From assembly GCA_032127265.1 (NCBI GenBank), contig JAQAZP010000279.1, forward strand, positions 7,534-71,533: a stretch of 64,000 nt of DNA. Direction: 5' to 3'. Under the pieces are notes generated by a model. That model saw nothing but the letters and a program-made list of their open reading frames with translations, was not told where the DNA came from and did no database searches. A program made the translations under genes and the position numbers. This document shows positions 17,921 to 26,596 of this stretch, piece after piece. This DNA comes from JAQAZP01 sp032127265 (lineage in GTDB: Bacteria; Acidobacteriota; JAQAZP01). Numbering within the stretch: the first letter of the stretch is position 1; each line of letters opens with the position of its first letter.

Positions 17921-18808
17921 ATGACTATCACCATCCGGGACCTGACCAAAACCTACAAGGGCGGCGTGACGGCCCTCGAGGGGGTCAACGTGGAGATCCC
18001 CGCCGGCATGTTCGGCCTGCTGGGCCCCAACGGGGCCGGCAAGAGCACGATGATAAAGATTCTGGCCACCCTGCTCGAGCCCACCTCGGGCGAAGTGAGT
18101 ATCGACGGCCTCGACGTCTCGAAGGACCGGCGGAAGATCCGTTCGCGGCTGGGCTACCTGCCCCAGGAATTCGGGGTCTACCCCAAGATGAAGGCCCGGG
18201 AGTTCCTCGACTTCGTAGCCCGCCTCAACGGCATGCCGAAGAACGGGCGGGACAAGCGGGTGGACGAGATGCTGGAGAAGGTGGGGCTGGCCGATGCCGC
18301 CCGGCGCAAGGTCAAGGCCCTCTCCGGCGGCATGCTGCGGCGGCTGGGCATCGCCCAGGCGCTGATCAGCGACCCGAAGCTGCTCATCGTCGACGAGCCA
18401 ACCGTGGGCCTCGACCCTGAAGAGCGGATCCGCTTCCGCGGCCTGCTCCAGGACATCGGCAAGGAGATCGTGATCATCCTCTCCACCCACATCGTGGGCG
18501 ACATCTCCAGCACCTGCGAAAACCTGGTGATCCTGGACAAGGGCAAGGTACTCTACCGCGGCTCGCCGCCGGAACTCGCCGCCAAGGCCGAGGGAAAAAC
18601 CTGGGAGACGGTGGCCGAGGAGAAGGACCTGCCGGAAATCAAGCGGCACTTCAGCGTGATCAGCACCGCCCCGCGGGGCGACCGGCTGCACCTTCGTCTG
18701 GTGGGCGAGGGGTCGGCCAACGGCCTGGAGCTGAAACCGGTGAACCCGAACCTGGAAGACGCCTATATCAACTTCATGGGCGGGCTGGAGGAGGAGAAAA
18801 ATGATTGA
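17921..18808 (+). CDS. ABC transporter ATP-binding protein (ABC-2 exporter type)
   Basis: 295 residues. Walker A GPNGAGKS (35-42), Q-loop YLPQEFGVY, signature LSGGMLRR (134-141), Walker B LLIVDEP with Asp158/Glu159, and H-loop His190. The ~90-residue C-terminal extension after the cassette (HFSVISTAP... NLEDAYINFMGG) closely parallels the one on the ATPase domain of the RND fusion at 26593-31356. It opens the six-gene export operon and overlaps by eight bases the ABC-2 permease/M1-like gene, which should be its membrane partner. Confidence 0.92.
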   Translation: MTITIRDLTKTYKGGVTALEGVNVEIPAGMFGLLGPNGAGKSTMIKILATLLEPTSGEVSIDGLDVSKDRRKIRSRLGYLPQEFGVYPKMKAREFLDFVARLNGMPKNGRDKRVDEMLEKVGLADAARRKVKALSGGMLRRLGIAQALISDPKLLIVDEPTVGLDPEERIRFRGLLQDIGKEIVIILSTHIVGDISSTCENLVILDKGKVLYRGSPPELAAKAEGKTWETVAEEKDLPEIKRHFSVISTAPRGDRLHLRLVGEGSANGLELKPVNPNLEDAYINFMGGLEEEKND

Positions 18809-21800
18809 CCTCACCGGAATCATGGGTCTGGCCAAATACGAGAGCCGGCTCCTCCGCCGCACCTGGAAGTTCTGGATCCTGGCCGTCCTCGGCCTGCTCT
18901 TCCTGGTGATTATCAACCTCTATTACGCCTTCCTGCACAATTTCTTCTCCGGCTACTCGGGCACCATCGGGCTGCTCTCCGCCGGGCTGGTGCTGCAGAT
19001 CGTCTACTCCCAGTTCATCACCCTTTTCGCCGTGCTGCTGATCTGGTTCTGTTACGACTTCCTGAGCAAGGACAGCAAGTGCCGGGTGGACGGCGTGGTC
19101 CACTCGCGCCCGCTGAGCACCTTCGGCCTGGTCTGGGGCAAATTCCTCGGGGCGCTGATCCCCACCTTTGCCACGGCCCTGATCCTCACCCTGGTCTCGG
19201 TCTGTCTGCGGTTCATCCCGATCTTCCATCTCCCCTTCCGCCTCGGCCCCTACCTGATGCACCTCTTCGTCACCATCCTCCCCGGGCTGGCCTTCATCAT
19301 CGCCCTGGTCTTTTTCCTCACCCTGGTGACCAGAAGCCGGGTGGCGGCGATCATCATCGCCCACGCCTACGTGATCATCGACCTGGTGGTCTTCATCAGC
19401 TTCGGCCGCTGGATCAAGGTCCAGTTCGTGCCGCTGGTGGACTTCAGCGGCTACTCCCTGACCACCTTCCACTCCGACCTGATCGGTTTCACCGGTTTCG
19501 ACCTGCTGCTGCTCCAGCGGGGATATATCATCGCGCTCACCCTGCTGCTGCTGGCCCTCACCGCCATGTTCTACCCGCGGCTCAAGCAGGCCGACCGGAA
19601 CTCGCGGCCGGTGCTGGGCACCGCCGCCGCCGCGGCCATACTGGCCCTCTGCTACATCGGCTGGGGCCTCTGGTCGGGGCACAACGACTACACCATGCGT
19701 GAAGCGGCCCGCGCCGAGCAGCAGGCGCTGCTGGACAACCCGCTGACCCGGGTGACCCACTACGATATCGACCTCGACCTGACCAGCGGCAGCCGGCTCA
19801 CCGCCACCGCCCGGATGACGGTGCGCAACGACGGCGCCGAGACCCAGGACCGGCTGGTCTTCGTGCTGAACAGCGGTCTCGACGTGGAATCGGTCACCGG
19901 CGCCGGCGGCGGCGCGCTGGACTTCGAACGGGGGGACACCACCCTGGTGGCGAACATCCCGGCCCTCATGCCGGGCAACGAAACCGAGGTGGCCGTGGCC
20001 TACAACGGCGGCCTGGTGTTGAACACGATCTTCCTCAACAGCAAGGCCGAAATCAACGAACTGAAGGGCCAGGCGCGCAACAACGTGGCCATTCTCGGCT
20101 ACTTGCCGTCGTATGTCGGTTCGCGCTACTCGGTGCTGCTGCCCCAGGCGCGGTGGTATCCCTCACCCAACGTTGATACCGGCTACACCTACCCGGACAA
20201 GCGCCCGGACAACTTCGCCACCGCCGACCTGCGGATCACCGTTCCCGGCGGACAGCAGGCAGTGACCCAGGGCGCCATGGTGAACCGGGATGATTCGGGC
20301 GGAAAAGCGATCTTCACCTACCGTTCCGACGTGCCGGTTCCCGGCCTTTCGGTGAACAGCGGCGAGTACCAGGTGATCAAGGGCGAAGTGGGGCCGATGC
20401 AGCTGGCCTTCTATTTCAGCGAAAATCACGCGGCCAACATCGAGTTCTTCAACGACGCGCGGGACAAGATCCACGAGGAGCTGGAGACCAAGCTCTCCGA
20501 CATCCAGGAGCGCACCGGCCTTGAATACCCCTACCAGGCGCTGAGCCTGGTGGAGGTCCCCGGCGCCATGCGGGCCTACTCCGAGGGCTGGAACAGCCCC
20601 AACCCGCTGATCCAGCCCGGAGTGGTGATGCTCAAGGAGGCGGGCTTCTTCTCGGCCAACTTCGAGCGGGCCTTCAAAAAGCGCACCGAGCAGGCGGAGG
20701 AGGCCGAGGAGGAAGTGAACGCCGCGCAGATCAAGGTCGATATGCTCAAGCTCTTCTTCGACCTCGACGTGGTCAGCGGCAGCCTGCTGCAGAACGCCAT
20801 GCCCAACTTCTGGGGCTTCCGCCTCGACCCCAGCGGCCCGCTCTACCCGGTGGCCGGCTACTGTCTCGACAACTACCTCAAGGAAACGGTCACCGGGACC
20901 CGGCCCTTTGCCTCGGTCTACATGATGACCAACTTCCAGCAGGTTCTGGGCCAGGGGATCCAGGCCCACTTCTCCCGGAATTCCAGCTGGCAGGAAGCGT
21001 TCTACGACGCCACGGTGAACATCGACAAGGTCTACAAGGCGATCAAGGCCACGACACTGGCCGAGATGAAGCCGGAGGACGACCCCGAACTGTTCTACAA
21101 CGTGATGGGGCACAAGGGCCGCGGCTTCGTGGTCACCCTGCGCGAGTATCTCGGCGAGGAGGCCTTCCGCGCGCTGGTCAACGGCCTGGTGCAGCGCCAC
21201 CAGTACGGCCAGTACACCATGGAGGACCTGCGCCTGCTGGCCGCCGAGGTCTCCGACCAGGACGTGGACTGGCTCTTCGAACAGTGGACCCACAGCACCG
21301 ACCTGCCGGGCTACCGGATCAAGGAGAGCGAAGCCTACCGCATCGCCACCGACGGCGAAGCGCCGCTCTACCAGGTGCGGGTAGTGCTGGCCAACGAGGA
21401 GAACGCGTCCGGTTTCGCCATCCTGACCTTCGAAACCCGCGGCGACAAGGTGGAGCGACGGGTGCGCCTCGATGGTTTGCAGACCGTGGAAGTGGCCCTG
21501 GTGGTCCCCGACGAGCCCGAACGGCTGGTGGTGGACCCCATCCTGGCCCGGAACAAGGAACCGCTGACCAAGGATTTCAAGCTGCCCGAAGAGCCGGTGG
21601 AAGCCGAACCCTTCGAGCGGGTGGCGGTGCTGGAGACCGGTGAAGCGGAGAACGAGCTCACGGTGATCGTCGATGATCTCGACCCGGGCTTCAGCCTGGC
21701 CGGCGAAACCGGCGGCTCACTGCTGCGCTGGCGGCCCTCAAAGGGCGACGACGAAGAGGACGAAGAGCCCCCGCTGGAGGAATATGTCAGGGGGATACCG

Positions 21801-22202
21801 GACCAGTGGGTCAACTGGACCCGCGACGAGGCCTACGGCCTGTACAACCACACGATGAAACTGAAAGGCGGCGGCGAGGGCGAATACTCGGCTCGCTGGG
21901 CCGCCAAGCTGCCCCGCCGGGGCCGCTACGAGGTCTTCACCTACATCGGGGTAGTGGGCAAGGATCTCCGCGCCCGCGACGATGACGAGAAGCTGGGCAG
22001 CAACTACAGCTACACCATCGAGCACGAGGACGGCCCGGAAACGGCGACCCTCGACGCCACCGGCGCGGAGATCGGCTGGAACAGCCTCGGCACGTTCTAT
22101 TTTTCGCCGGACAACGAGGCGGTGGTCACGCTCAGCGACCAGGCCGACGGGGCCGTGATCGCCGACGCGGTGAAATTCACTTTTGCGGACGAGGTCGAAT
22201 AA
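18801..22202 (+). CDS. ABC-2 permease fused to an inactive M1-peptidase-like domain and a golvesin-like domain
   Basis: 1133 residues. Residues 1-300 are an ABC-2 permease with seven or so helices. Residues ~310-870 follow the M1 aminopeptidase plan (YDIDLDLTSGSRLTATARMTV for the N-terminal beta domain, then a helical catalytic-like region). The zinc site is gone: where M1 enzymes have HExxHxWxG, residues 664-672 read QNAMPNFWG, and the second glutamate position is Tyr687 in GYCLDNYL. The C-terminal ~130 residues (WVNWTRDEAYG... LGTFYFSPDNEAVVTLS... ADAVKF) resemble the golvesin C-terminal-like carbohydrate/surface domain. ABC-2/M1 fusions are known; the loss of catalytic residues suggests a binding or periplasmic scaffold role. 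Coupled to the ATPase gene by an 8-base overlap. Confidence 0.88.
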   Translation: MIDLTGIMGLAKYESRLLRRTWKFWILAVLGLLFLVIINLYYAFLHNFFSGYSGTIGLLSAGLVLQIVYSQFITLFAVLLIWFCYDFLSKDSKCRVDGVVHSRPLSTFGLVWGKFLGALIPTFATALILTLVSVCLRFIPIFHLPFRLGPYLMHLFVTILPGLAFIIALVFFLTLVTRSRVAAIIIAHAYVIIDLVVFISFGRWIKVQFVPLVDFSGYSLTTFHSDLIGFTGFDLLLLQRGYIIALTLLLLALTAMFYPRLKQADRNSRPVLGTAAAAAILALCYIGWGLWSGHNDYTMREAARAEQQALLDNPLTRVTHYDIDLDLTSGSRLTATARMTVRNDGAETQDRLVFVLNSGLDVESVTGAGGGALDFERGDTTLVANIPALMPGNETEVAVAYNGGLVLNTIFLNSKAEINELKGQARNNVAILGYLPSYVGSRYSVLLPQARWYPSPNVDTGYTYPDKRPDNFATADLRITVPGGQQAVTQGAMVNRDDSGGKAIFTYRSDVPVPGLSVNSGEYQVIKGEVGPMQLAFYFSENHAANIEFFNDARDKIHEELETKLSDIQERTGLEYPYQALSLVEVPGAMRAYSEGWNSPNPLIQPGVVMLKEAGFFSANFERAFKKRTEQAEEAEEEVNAAQIKVDMLKLFFDLDVVSGSLLQNAMPNFWGFRLDPSGPLYPVAGYCLDNYLKETVTGTRPFASVYMMTNFQQVLGQGIQAHFSRNSSWQEAFYDATVNIDKVYKAIKATTLAEMKPEDDPELFYNVMGHKGRGFVVTLREYLGEEAFRALVNGLVQRHQYGQYTMEDLRLLAAEVSDQDVDWLFEQWTHSTDLPGYRIKESEAYRIATDGEAPLYQVRVVLANEENASGFAILTFETRGDKVERRVRLDGLQTVEVALVVPDEPERLVVDPILARNKEPLTKDFKLPEEPVEAEPFERVAVLETGEAENELTVIVDDLDPGFSLAGETGGSLLRWRPSKGDDEEDEEPPLEEYVRGIPDQWVNWTRDEAYGLYNHTMKLKGGGEGEYSARWAAKLPRRGRYEVFTYIGVVGKDLRARDDDEKLGSNYSYTIEHEDGPETATLDATGAEIGWNSLGTFYFSPDNEAVVTLSDQADGAVIADAVKFTFADEVE

Positions 22203-22264
22203 ACGTGGATTCAAAACCTCGGCCGTGATTCGAGAGCAAGACGGCGGCTGAGGAGAAAGCGCAG

Positions 22265-22322
22265 CATACTCTTCGGTATGTGAGCATTTCGACGAGGCCG
22301 GCAACGCAGTTATCGGGCCTCG
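22265..22322 (+). promoter_or_regulatory. two-hairpin leader upstream of the efflux adaptor gene
   Basis: Hairpin 1 is CATAC/GTATG (22265-22280) with a small loop. Hairpin 2 is CGAGGCC (22293-22299) / GGCCTCG (22316-22322) with a 16-base loop. They lie in the 153-base gap of an otherwise tightly overlapped operon, just before the ribosome site GGAAGGAG (about 22338). Possible RNA control element or internal start region; not assigned to a known class. Confidence 0.35.
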
Positions 22323-22355
22323 GATGAGGTTTTGCATGGAAGGAGCAACCGACCA

Positions 22356-23441
22356 ATGATCACCAGACGTCCAGGCGTCGCCGCCTGCGCGGCGCTCTGT
22401 CTCGCCGCGCTCATCCTCCTCTCAGCCGCCGGCTGCAGCGAACCGGAATCGCAGGCCGGCCTGGAGGTGAAAATCCCGGTGCGGGTGGAGGAAGCCGGCC
22501 GGGCCGGCATCGAGGAACACCTCTCAACCACCGGCACGGTGCGGGCGATCCAGGAGGTCAAGCTCGACGCCCCGATGACCGGCTACCTGAACCTCGGCCG
22601 GCTGGGCGGCGACGGCCGGCGGCTGATCGAGGGCGACCAGGTGAAACAGGGACAGGTGATCGCCCTCTTGGACAATGAAGAGACACGGGTGAACAAGAAG
22701 AGCGGCATCGATGCCCGCCGTGCCGAACTGCAGAAGGCGGAGAGCGACTACCAGCGCTACCAGCGGCTCTACGACGAGGGGTTCGTCTCCGAACAGGAGA
22801 TGAGGAACTACGAGAGCGCGCTGGCCACCTCGCGTTACAACTACGAGAACAGCCTGATCGTCGAGGAGCAGACCCGGATCACCGCCCCGATCAGCGGCCG
22901 GCTGACCTGGCTGACCCGCGAGGTGGACGGGGCCAAGCTGACCGCCGGGACCGAGCTGGCCGAGGTGATGGATTTCTCCCGCGTGCTGGCCGACCTCGAA
23001 CTGCCCGGCGGCGACATTGCCCGGGTGACGGAAGGGATGAAGGTCAAGGTCAGCAATTACGCCTACCCCGACCAGGTCTTCGAGGGCACGGTGCGCTACA
23101 TCAGCCCCACGATCCAGGCCCAGTCACGCACCTTCCGTGTGGAAGTGCTGCTGGAAAACCGCGAGGGGCTGGTGCGGCCGGGCATGTTCGTCAAGGCCGA
23201 CATCGTCACCCGCGCCCGGGAGGACGCCCTGGTCGTCCCGCGGCACGCGGTGGTGGTGCGCAACAACCGGCCGTCGGTCTTCGTCGTCTCGCGGCAGAAG
23301 GCCGAGATGCGCGCGGTGGTCACCGGTCTCGAGGATGAAGAGCGGGTGGAGATCCTCTCCGGCATCGAGGCCGGAGAACGCGTGGTGGTCCAGGGCTACG
23401 AGACCCTGAAAGACAAGACGCCGGTGAAGGTCAACTCCTGA
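22356..23441 (+). CDS. RND efflux periplasmic adaptor (membrane-fusion lipoprotein)
   Basis: 361 residues from ATG 22356. The lipoprotein signal ends LSAAGC (Cys27). Then come the biotinyl-lipoyl-like half (TGYLNLGRLGGDGRRLIEGDQVKQGQVIALLDNEE), a coiled-coil hairpin (ARRAELQKAESDYQRYQRLYDEGFVSEQEMRNYESAL), the second lipoyl half (TRITAPISGRLTWL), a beta-barrel domain (MKVKVSNYAYPDQVFEGTVRYISPTIQ) and the membrane-proximal domain. It should link the two RND permeases of this operon to an outer-membrane channel, which is not encoded in the window. Its stop overlaps the next ATG by one base. Confidence 0.92.
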   Translation: MITRRPGVAACAALCLAALILLSAAGCSEPESQAGLEVKIPVRVEEAGRAGIEEHLSTTGTVRAIQEVKLDAPMTGYLNLGRLGGDGRRLIEGDQVKQGQVIALLDNEETRVNKKSGIDARRAELQKAESDYQRYQRLYDEGFVSEQEMRNYESALATSRYNYENSLIVEEQTRITAPISGRLTWLTREVDGAKLTAGTELAEVMDFSRVLADLELPGGDIARVTEGMKVKVSNYAYPDQVFEGTVRYISPTIQAQSRTFRVEVLLENREGLVRPGMFVKADIVTRAREDALVVPRHAVVVRNNRPSVFVVSRQKAEMRAVVTGLEDEERVEILSGIEAGERVVVQGYETLKDKTPVKVNS

Positions 23442-26400
23442 TGAAAGCCATAGCCAGCCTCGCGGTCCGTTTTCCGGTCACCGTGGTGATGATCTTCACC
23501 GGGGTGCTGCTCCTCGGCTACATTTCACTGGACAAACTGGGCATCGACCTGCTGCCCGACATCTCCAGCCCCAAGGTGGTGGTGGTGCTCGAGTCGGGAA
23601 ACCGCCCGCCTCGGGAAATGGAAGACGTTTTCGGCGAGCAGCTGGAGTCCCAGTTGAGCACGATCAGCGGCGTCTCCCGCGTCTCCTCGGTCTCCCGGGT
23701 GGGCAGCATCATGGTCACCGTTGAGTTCTACTGGGACAGCGACATGGACTTCGCCCTGCTCGAGGTGCAGAAGAACATCGGCTACCTCCAGGCGGACCGC
23801 GAAGTGGACAATCTGAGTATCCGCCGTTTCGACCCCCAGGCCGCGCCGGTGCTGCGCGTGGGGATGTTCCCCGCCGCCGGGGATGACAGCGGCGCCGACC
23901 TCGACGAAATGCGGCGGCTGGCCGAGGACTATGTCCGGCCGGCCCTGGAACGGCTGCGCGGCGTGGCCGCGGTGCGCATCTCCGGCGGCCGCGAGCGGGA
24001 AGTGATCGTCGAGACCGACGAGTTCCTGCTGGACGCCTTCGGCATCACCGTGGACGACGTGGCCTCCCGGGTCAGGGAGGCCAATATCGACACCTCCGGC
24101 GGCACGCTGGAGGAAGAGGGCAAGATCTATGTCATCAAGGGGGTGGGCCGGTTCACCGACCTGGACCAGCTCCGGGCCCTCACCGTGGCCTACCTCGACC
24201 GCAGCAAGGCCCCCTCGGACCTCGCCTCCCAGGACACGGCCTTCGACCCGCTGAAGGTGCCGGTGCCGCTCTCCCGGGTGGCCCGGGTCTATTACGGGGA
24301 CAAGGAGGTGCGCAACCTGGTGCGGATCAACGGCACCGAGGGTGTGGGCCTCTCGGTGCACAAGGAGGGCGGCAGCAACACGGTGACGGTGAGTGACGAC
24401 GTGCGCCGCACCCTGGACCAGCTGTCCCGCTCGCTTCCCGGTGTGCGCTTCGAGGTGGTCCGGGACCAGGCCCGCTTCATCAGCGGTTCGATCCGCGAGG
24501 TGGAGGAGCAGGCACTGATCGGCGCGCTGCTGGCCGTCGTGATCCTCTTCCTCTTCCTGCGCAGTTTCGGCGCCACCCTGGTCATCGCGCTGGCCATCCC
24601 CCTCTCCATCGTCGCCACCTTCGTGCTGATGTACTTCGCCGGGTTGAGCCTCAACATCATGACCCTCGGCGGGCTGGCCCTGGGTGTGGGCCTCTTGGTG
24701 GACAACGCCATCGTGGTGATCGAGAACATCTACCGCCACCTTCAGGCGGGCAAAGGAAAAATAGAGGCTGCCATCGACGGCGCCTCGGAAGTGGGCGGCG
24801 CGATCTTCGCCTCCACCCTGACCACCTGCGTGGTCTTCCTGCCCGTGGTCTTCATCGGCGACATCACCGGCGAGCTGCTCAAGGAACAGGCCTTCACCGT
24901 GAGCATCTCGCTGCTCTGTTCGCTGGTGGTAGCCATGGTGCTGATCCCGATGCTCGCCTCGCGGATGCTGAAAGGCAAGCGGGCCGAGGCGGCCGGCGCC
25001 GCTTCCGAGCACCTGGTGCGCAGCAGGGTGTATAACGGCCTGCTGGACTGGGCGCTGAACCACAAACTGATCGTGGTGGTCATCACCCTGATCCTCGGCC
25101 TCTTTTCAGCCGAGGCGTTCCGGCGCTGCGGCACCGAATTCCTGCCCCGGGCCGACCAGGGCGAGTTCGGTATCCGGCTGGCGCTCCCCGAAGGGACACC
25201 GGTGCAGCGGACCGCCGCGGTCACCGGCTTTGTCGAGGACCTGCTGCTGGAAAATTTCGCCGCGGAGATCACCGCGGTCTACAGCGACATCGGCAAGCGG
25301 CGGCTGGAGGACGAGCTGCTCACCGAGGAAGTCTGGGACGAGAACACGGCGCTGGTCCTGGTCTCGCTCAAGCCGTTTTCCGAGCGCCGGCTGCACACCT
25401 CGGCGATCATCGGCGCCATCGACCCGGTGCTGCGCAACGTCCCGGGCCTGGAGGCGACCTACAACCTCGGCGAGACCGCCCTGCAGCAGACCATCGGTTC
25501 CGGCGACGCGCAGGTGAGCATCGAGGTGCGGGGCCCGGACGTGGACCGGCTGCGGGAGATCAGCGACGAGGTGGCGGCCCAGCTGGAGGAGATGAACGCC
25601 GGGGGCAAGGGGATCTACAACGTGCGCACCAGCTTCCAGGGCGGGCGCGAGGAACTGGCGATCCACATCGACCGCATGACCGCGGCCAGCCTGGGCCTCG
25701 ACGTGACCACCATCACCCGGCTGGTCCGGCGCAAGCTCTACGGCGAGGAGATCTCCATCTTCCGCGCCGAAGACGAGGACCGCGACATCTCCATCCGCCA
25801 CCCGATGATGAATCTCGAACAGCTGCTGGGCCTGGAGATCGAGAACCCCACCGGCACCCGGATCCTGCTCAAGGACATCGCCGACGTGCGCACCGAATCG
25901 GGCCCGCGGGAAATCCTGCGCCGCGGCCAGTCGCGGGTGGCCCTGGTCCAGGCCGACCTGGCCGAAGGCGTGCCGCTGAGCGAGGTCAGCGGCGAGATCG
26001 GCTCGCGGCTCGACGGGGTGAATATACCGCAGGGGTACCGCTTTTTGGTGGGCGGCGAAGAGCTGCGGCGCCAGGAGTCGTTCGAGAAGCTGCGCTTCGC
26101 CATGCTGCTGGCCCTGCTGCTGGTCTACATGGTGATGGCCTCGCAGTTCGAATCGCTGCTCCATCCCTTCACCATCATGCTCACCATCCCCATGGCCGGA
26201 GTGGGGGTGGCGGCGCTCTTCTTCATCACCGGCCTGCCGCTGTCGGTGATGGCCTTTATCGGCATCATCATTCTCGCCGGCATCGCGGTCAATGACGGGA
26301 TCATCCTCATCGATTTCGTGGGCCTCCTCCGCCGCCGGGGGATGAAGCGCAAGGAGGCGCTGCTCGCCGCCGGCCAGGCCCGGCTGCGGCCGATCCTGAT

Positions 26401-26596
26401 GACCAGCTCCACCACCATCCTCGCCCTGCTGCCGCTGTCCCTGGGCTTCGGCGAGGGGGCCGAGCTGCGGGCGCCACTGGCCTACGCCATCATCGGCGGG
26501 CTGTTCAGCTCCACCATCCTCACCCTGGTGGTGCTGCCGGTGGCCTATGACCTGATCGACCGCCTGCGGCCCGCCGGCAGGGGGAAGGACGCGTGA
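23441..26596 (+). CDS. RND-family efflux permease (HAE-type, AcrB-like)
   Basis: 1051 residues, normal AcrB length. Two repeats of six helices with large periplasmic loops are present. TM4 reads GLLVDNAIVVIEN, so Asp421 matches AcrB Asp407 and Asn422 replaces Asp408. TM10 reads GIAVNDGIILID, so Asn951 stands where AcrB has Lys940, with Asp952 next to it. Such DN/N variants are common outside the AcrB group, so proton coupling is still expected. Substrate unknown. It overlaps the adaptor gene by one base and the following RND-ABC gene by four (GTGA), implying coupled translation. Confidence 0.93.
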   Translation: MKAIASLAVRFPVTVVMIFTGVLLLGYISLDKLGIDLLPDISSPKVVVVLESGNRPPREMEDVFGEQLESQLSTISGVSRVSSVSRVGSIMVTVEFYWDSDMDFALLEVQKNIGYLQADREVDNLSIRRFDPQAAPVLRVGMFPAAGDDSGADLDEMRRLAEDYVRPALERLRGVAAVRISGGREREVIVETDEFLLDAFGITVDDVASRVREANIDTSGGTLEEEGKIYVIKGVGRFTDLDQLRALTVAYLDRSKAPSDLASQDTAFDPLKVPVPLSRVARVYYGDKEVRNLVRINGTEGVGLSVHKEGGSNTVTVSDDVRRTLDQLSRSLPGVRFEVVRDQARFISGSIREVEEQALIGALLAVVILFLFLRSFGATLVIALAIPLSIVATFVLMYFAGLSLNIMTLGGLALGVGLLVDNAIVVIENIYRHLQAGKGKIEAAIDGASEVGGAIFASTLTTCVVFLPVVFIGDITGELLKEQAFTVSISLLCSLVVAMVLIPMLASRMLKGKRAEAAGAASEHLVRSRVYNGLLDWALNHKLIVVVITLILGLFSAEAFRRCGTEFLPRADQGEFGIRLALPEGTPVQRTAAVTGFVEDLLLENFAAEITAVYSDIGKRRLEDELLTEEVWDENTALVLVSLKPFSERRLHTSAIIGAIDPVLRNVPGLEATYNLGETALQQTIGSGDAQVSIEVRGPDVDRLREISDEVAAQLEEMNAGGKGIYNVRTSFQGGREELAIHIDRMTAASLGLDVTTITRLVRRKLYGEEISIFRAEDEDRDISIRHPMMNLEQLLGLEIENPTGTRILLKDIADVRTESGPREILRRGQSRVALVQADLAEGVPLSEVSGEIGSRLDGVNIPQGYRFLVGGEELRRQESFEKLRFAMLLALLLVYMVMASQFESLLHPFTIMLTIPMAGVGVAALFFITGLPLSVMAFIGIIILAGIAVNDGIILIDFVGLLRRRGMKRKEALLAAGQARLRPILMTSSTTILALLPLSLGFGEGAELRAPLAYAIIGGLFSSTILTLVVLPVAYDLIDRLRPAGRGKDA

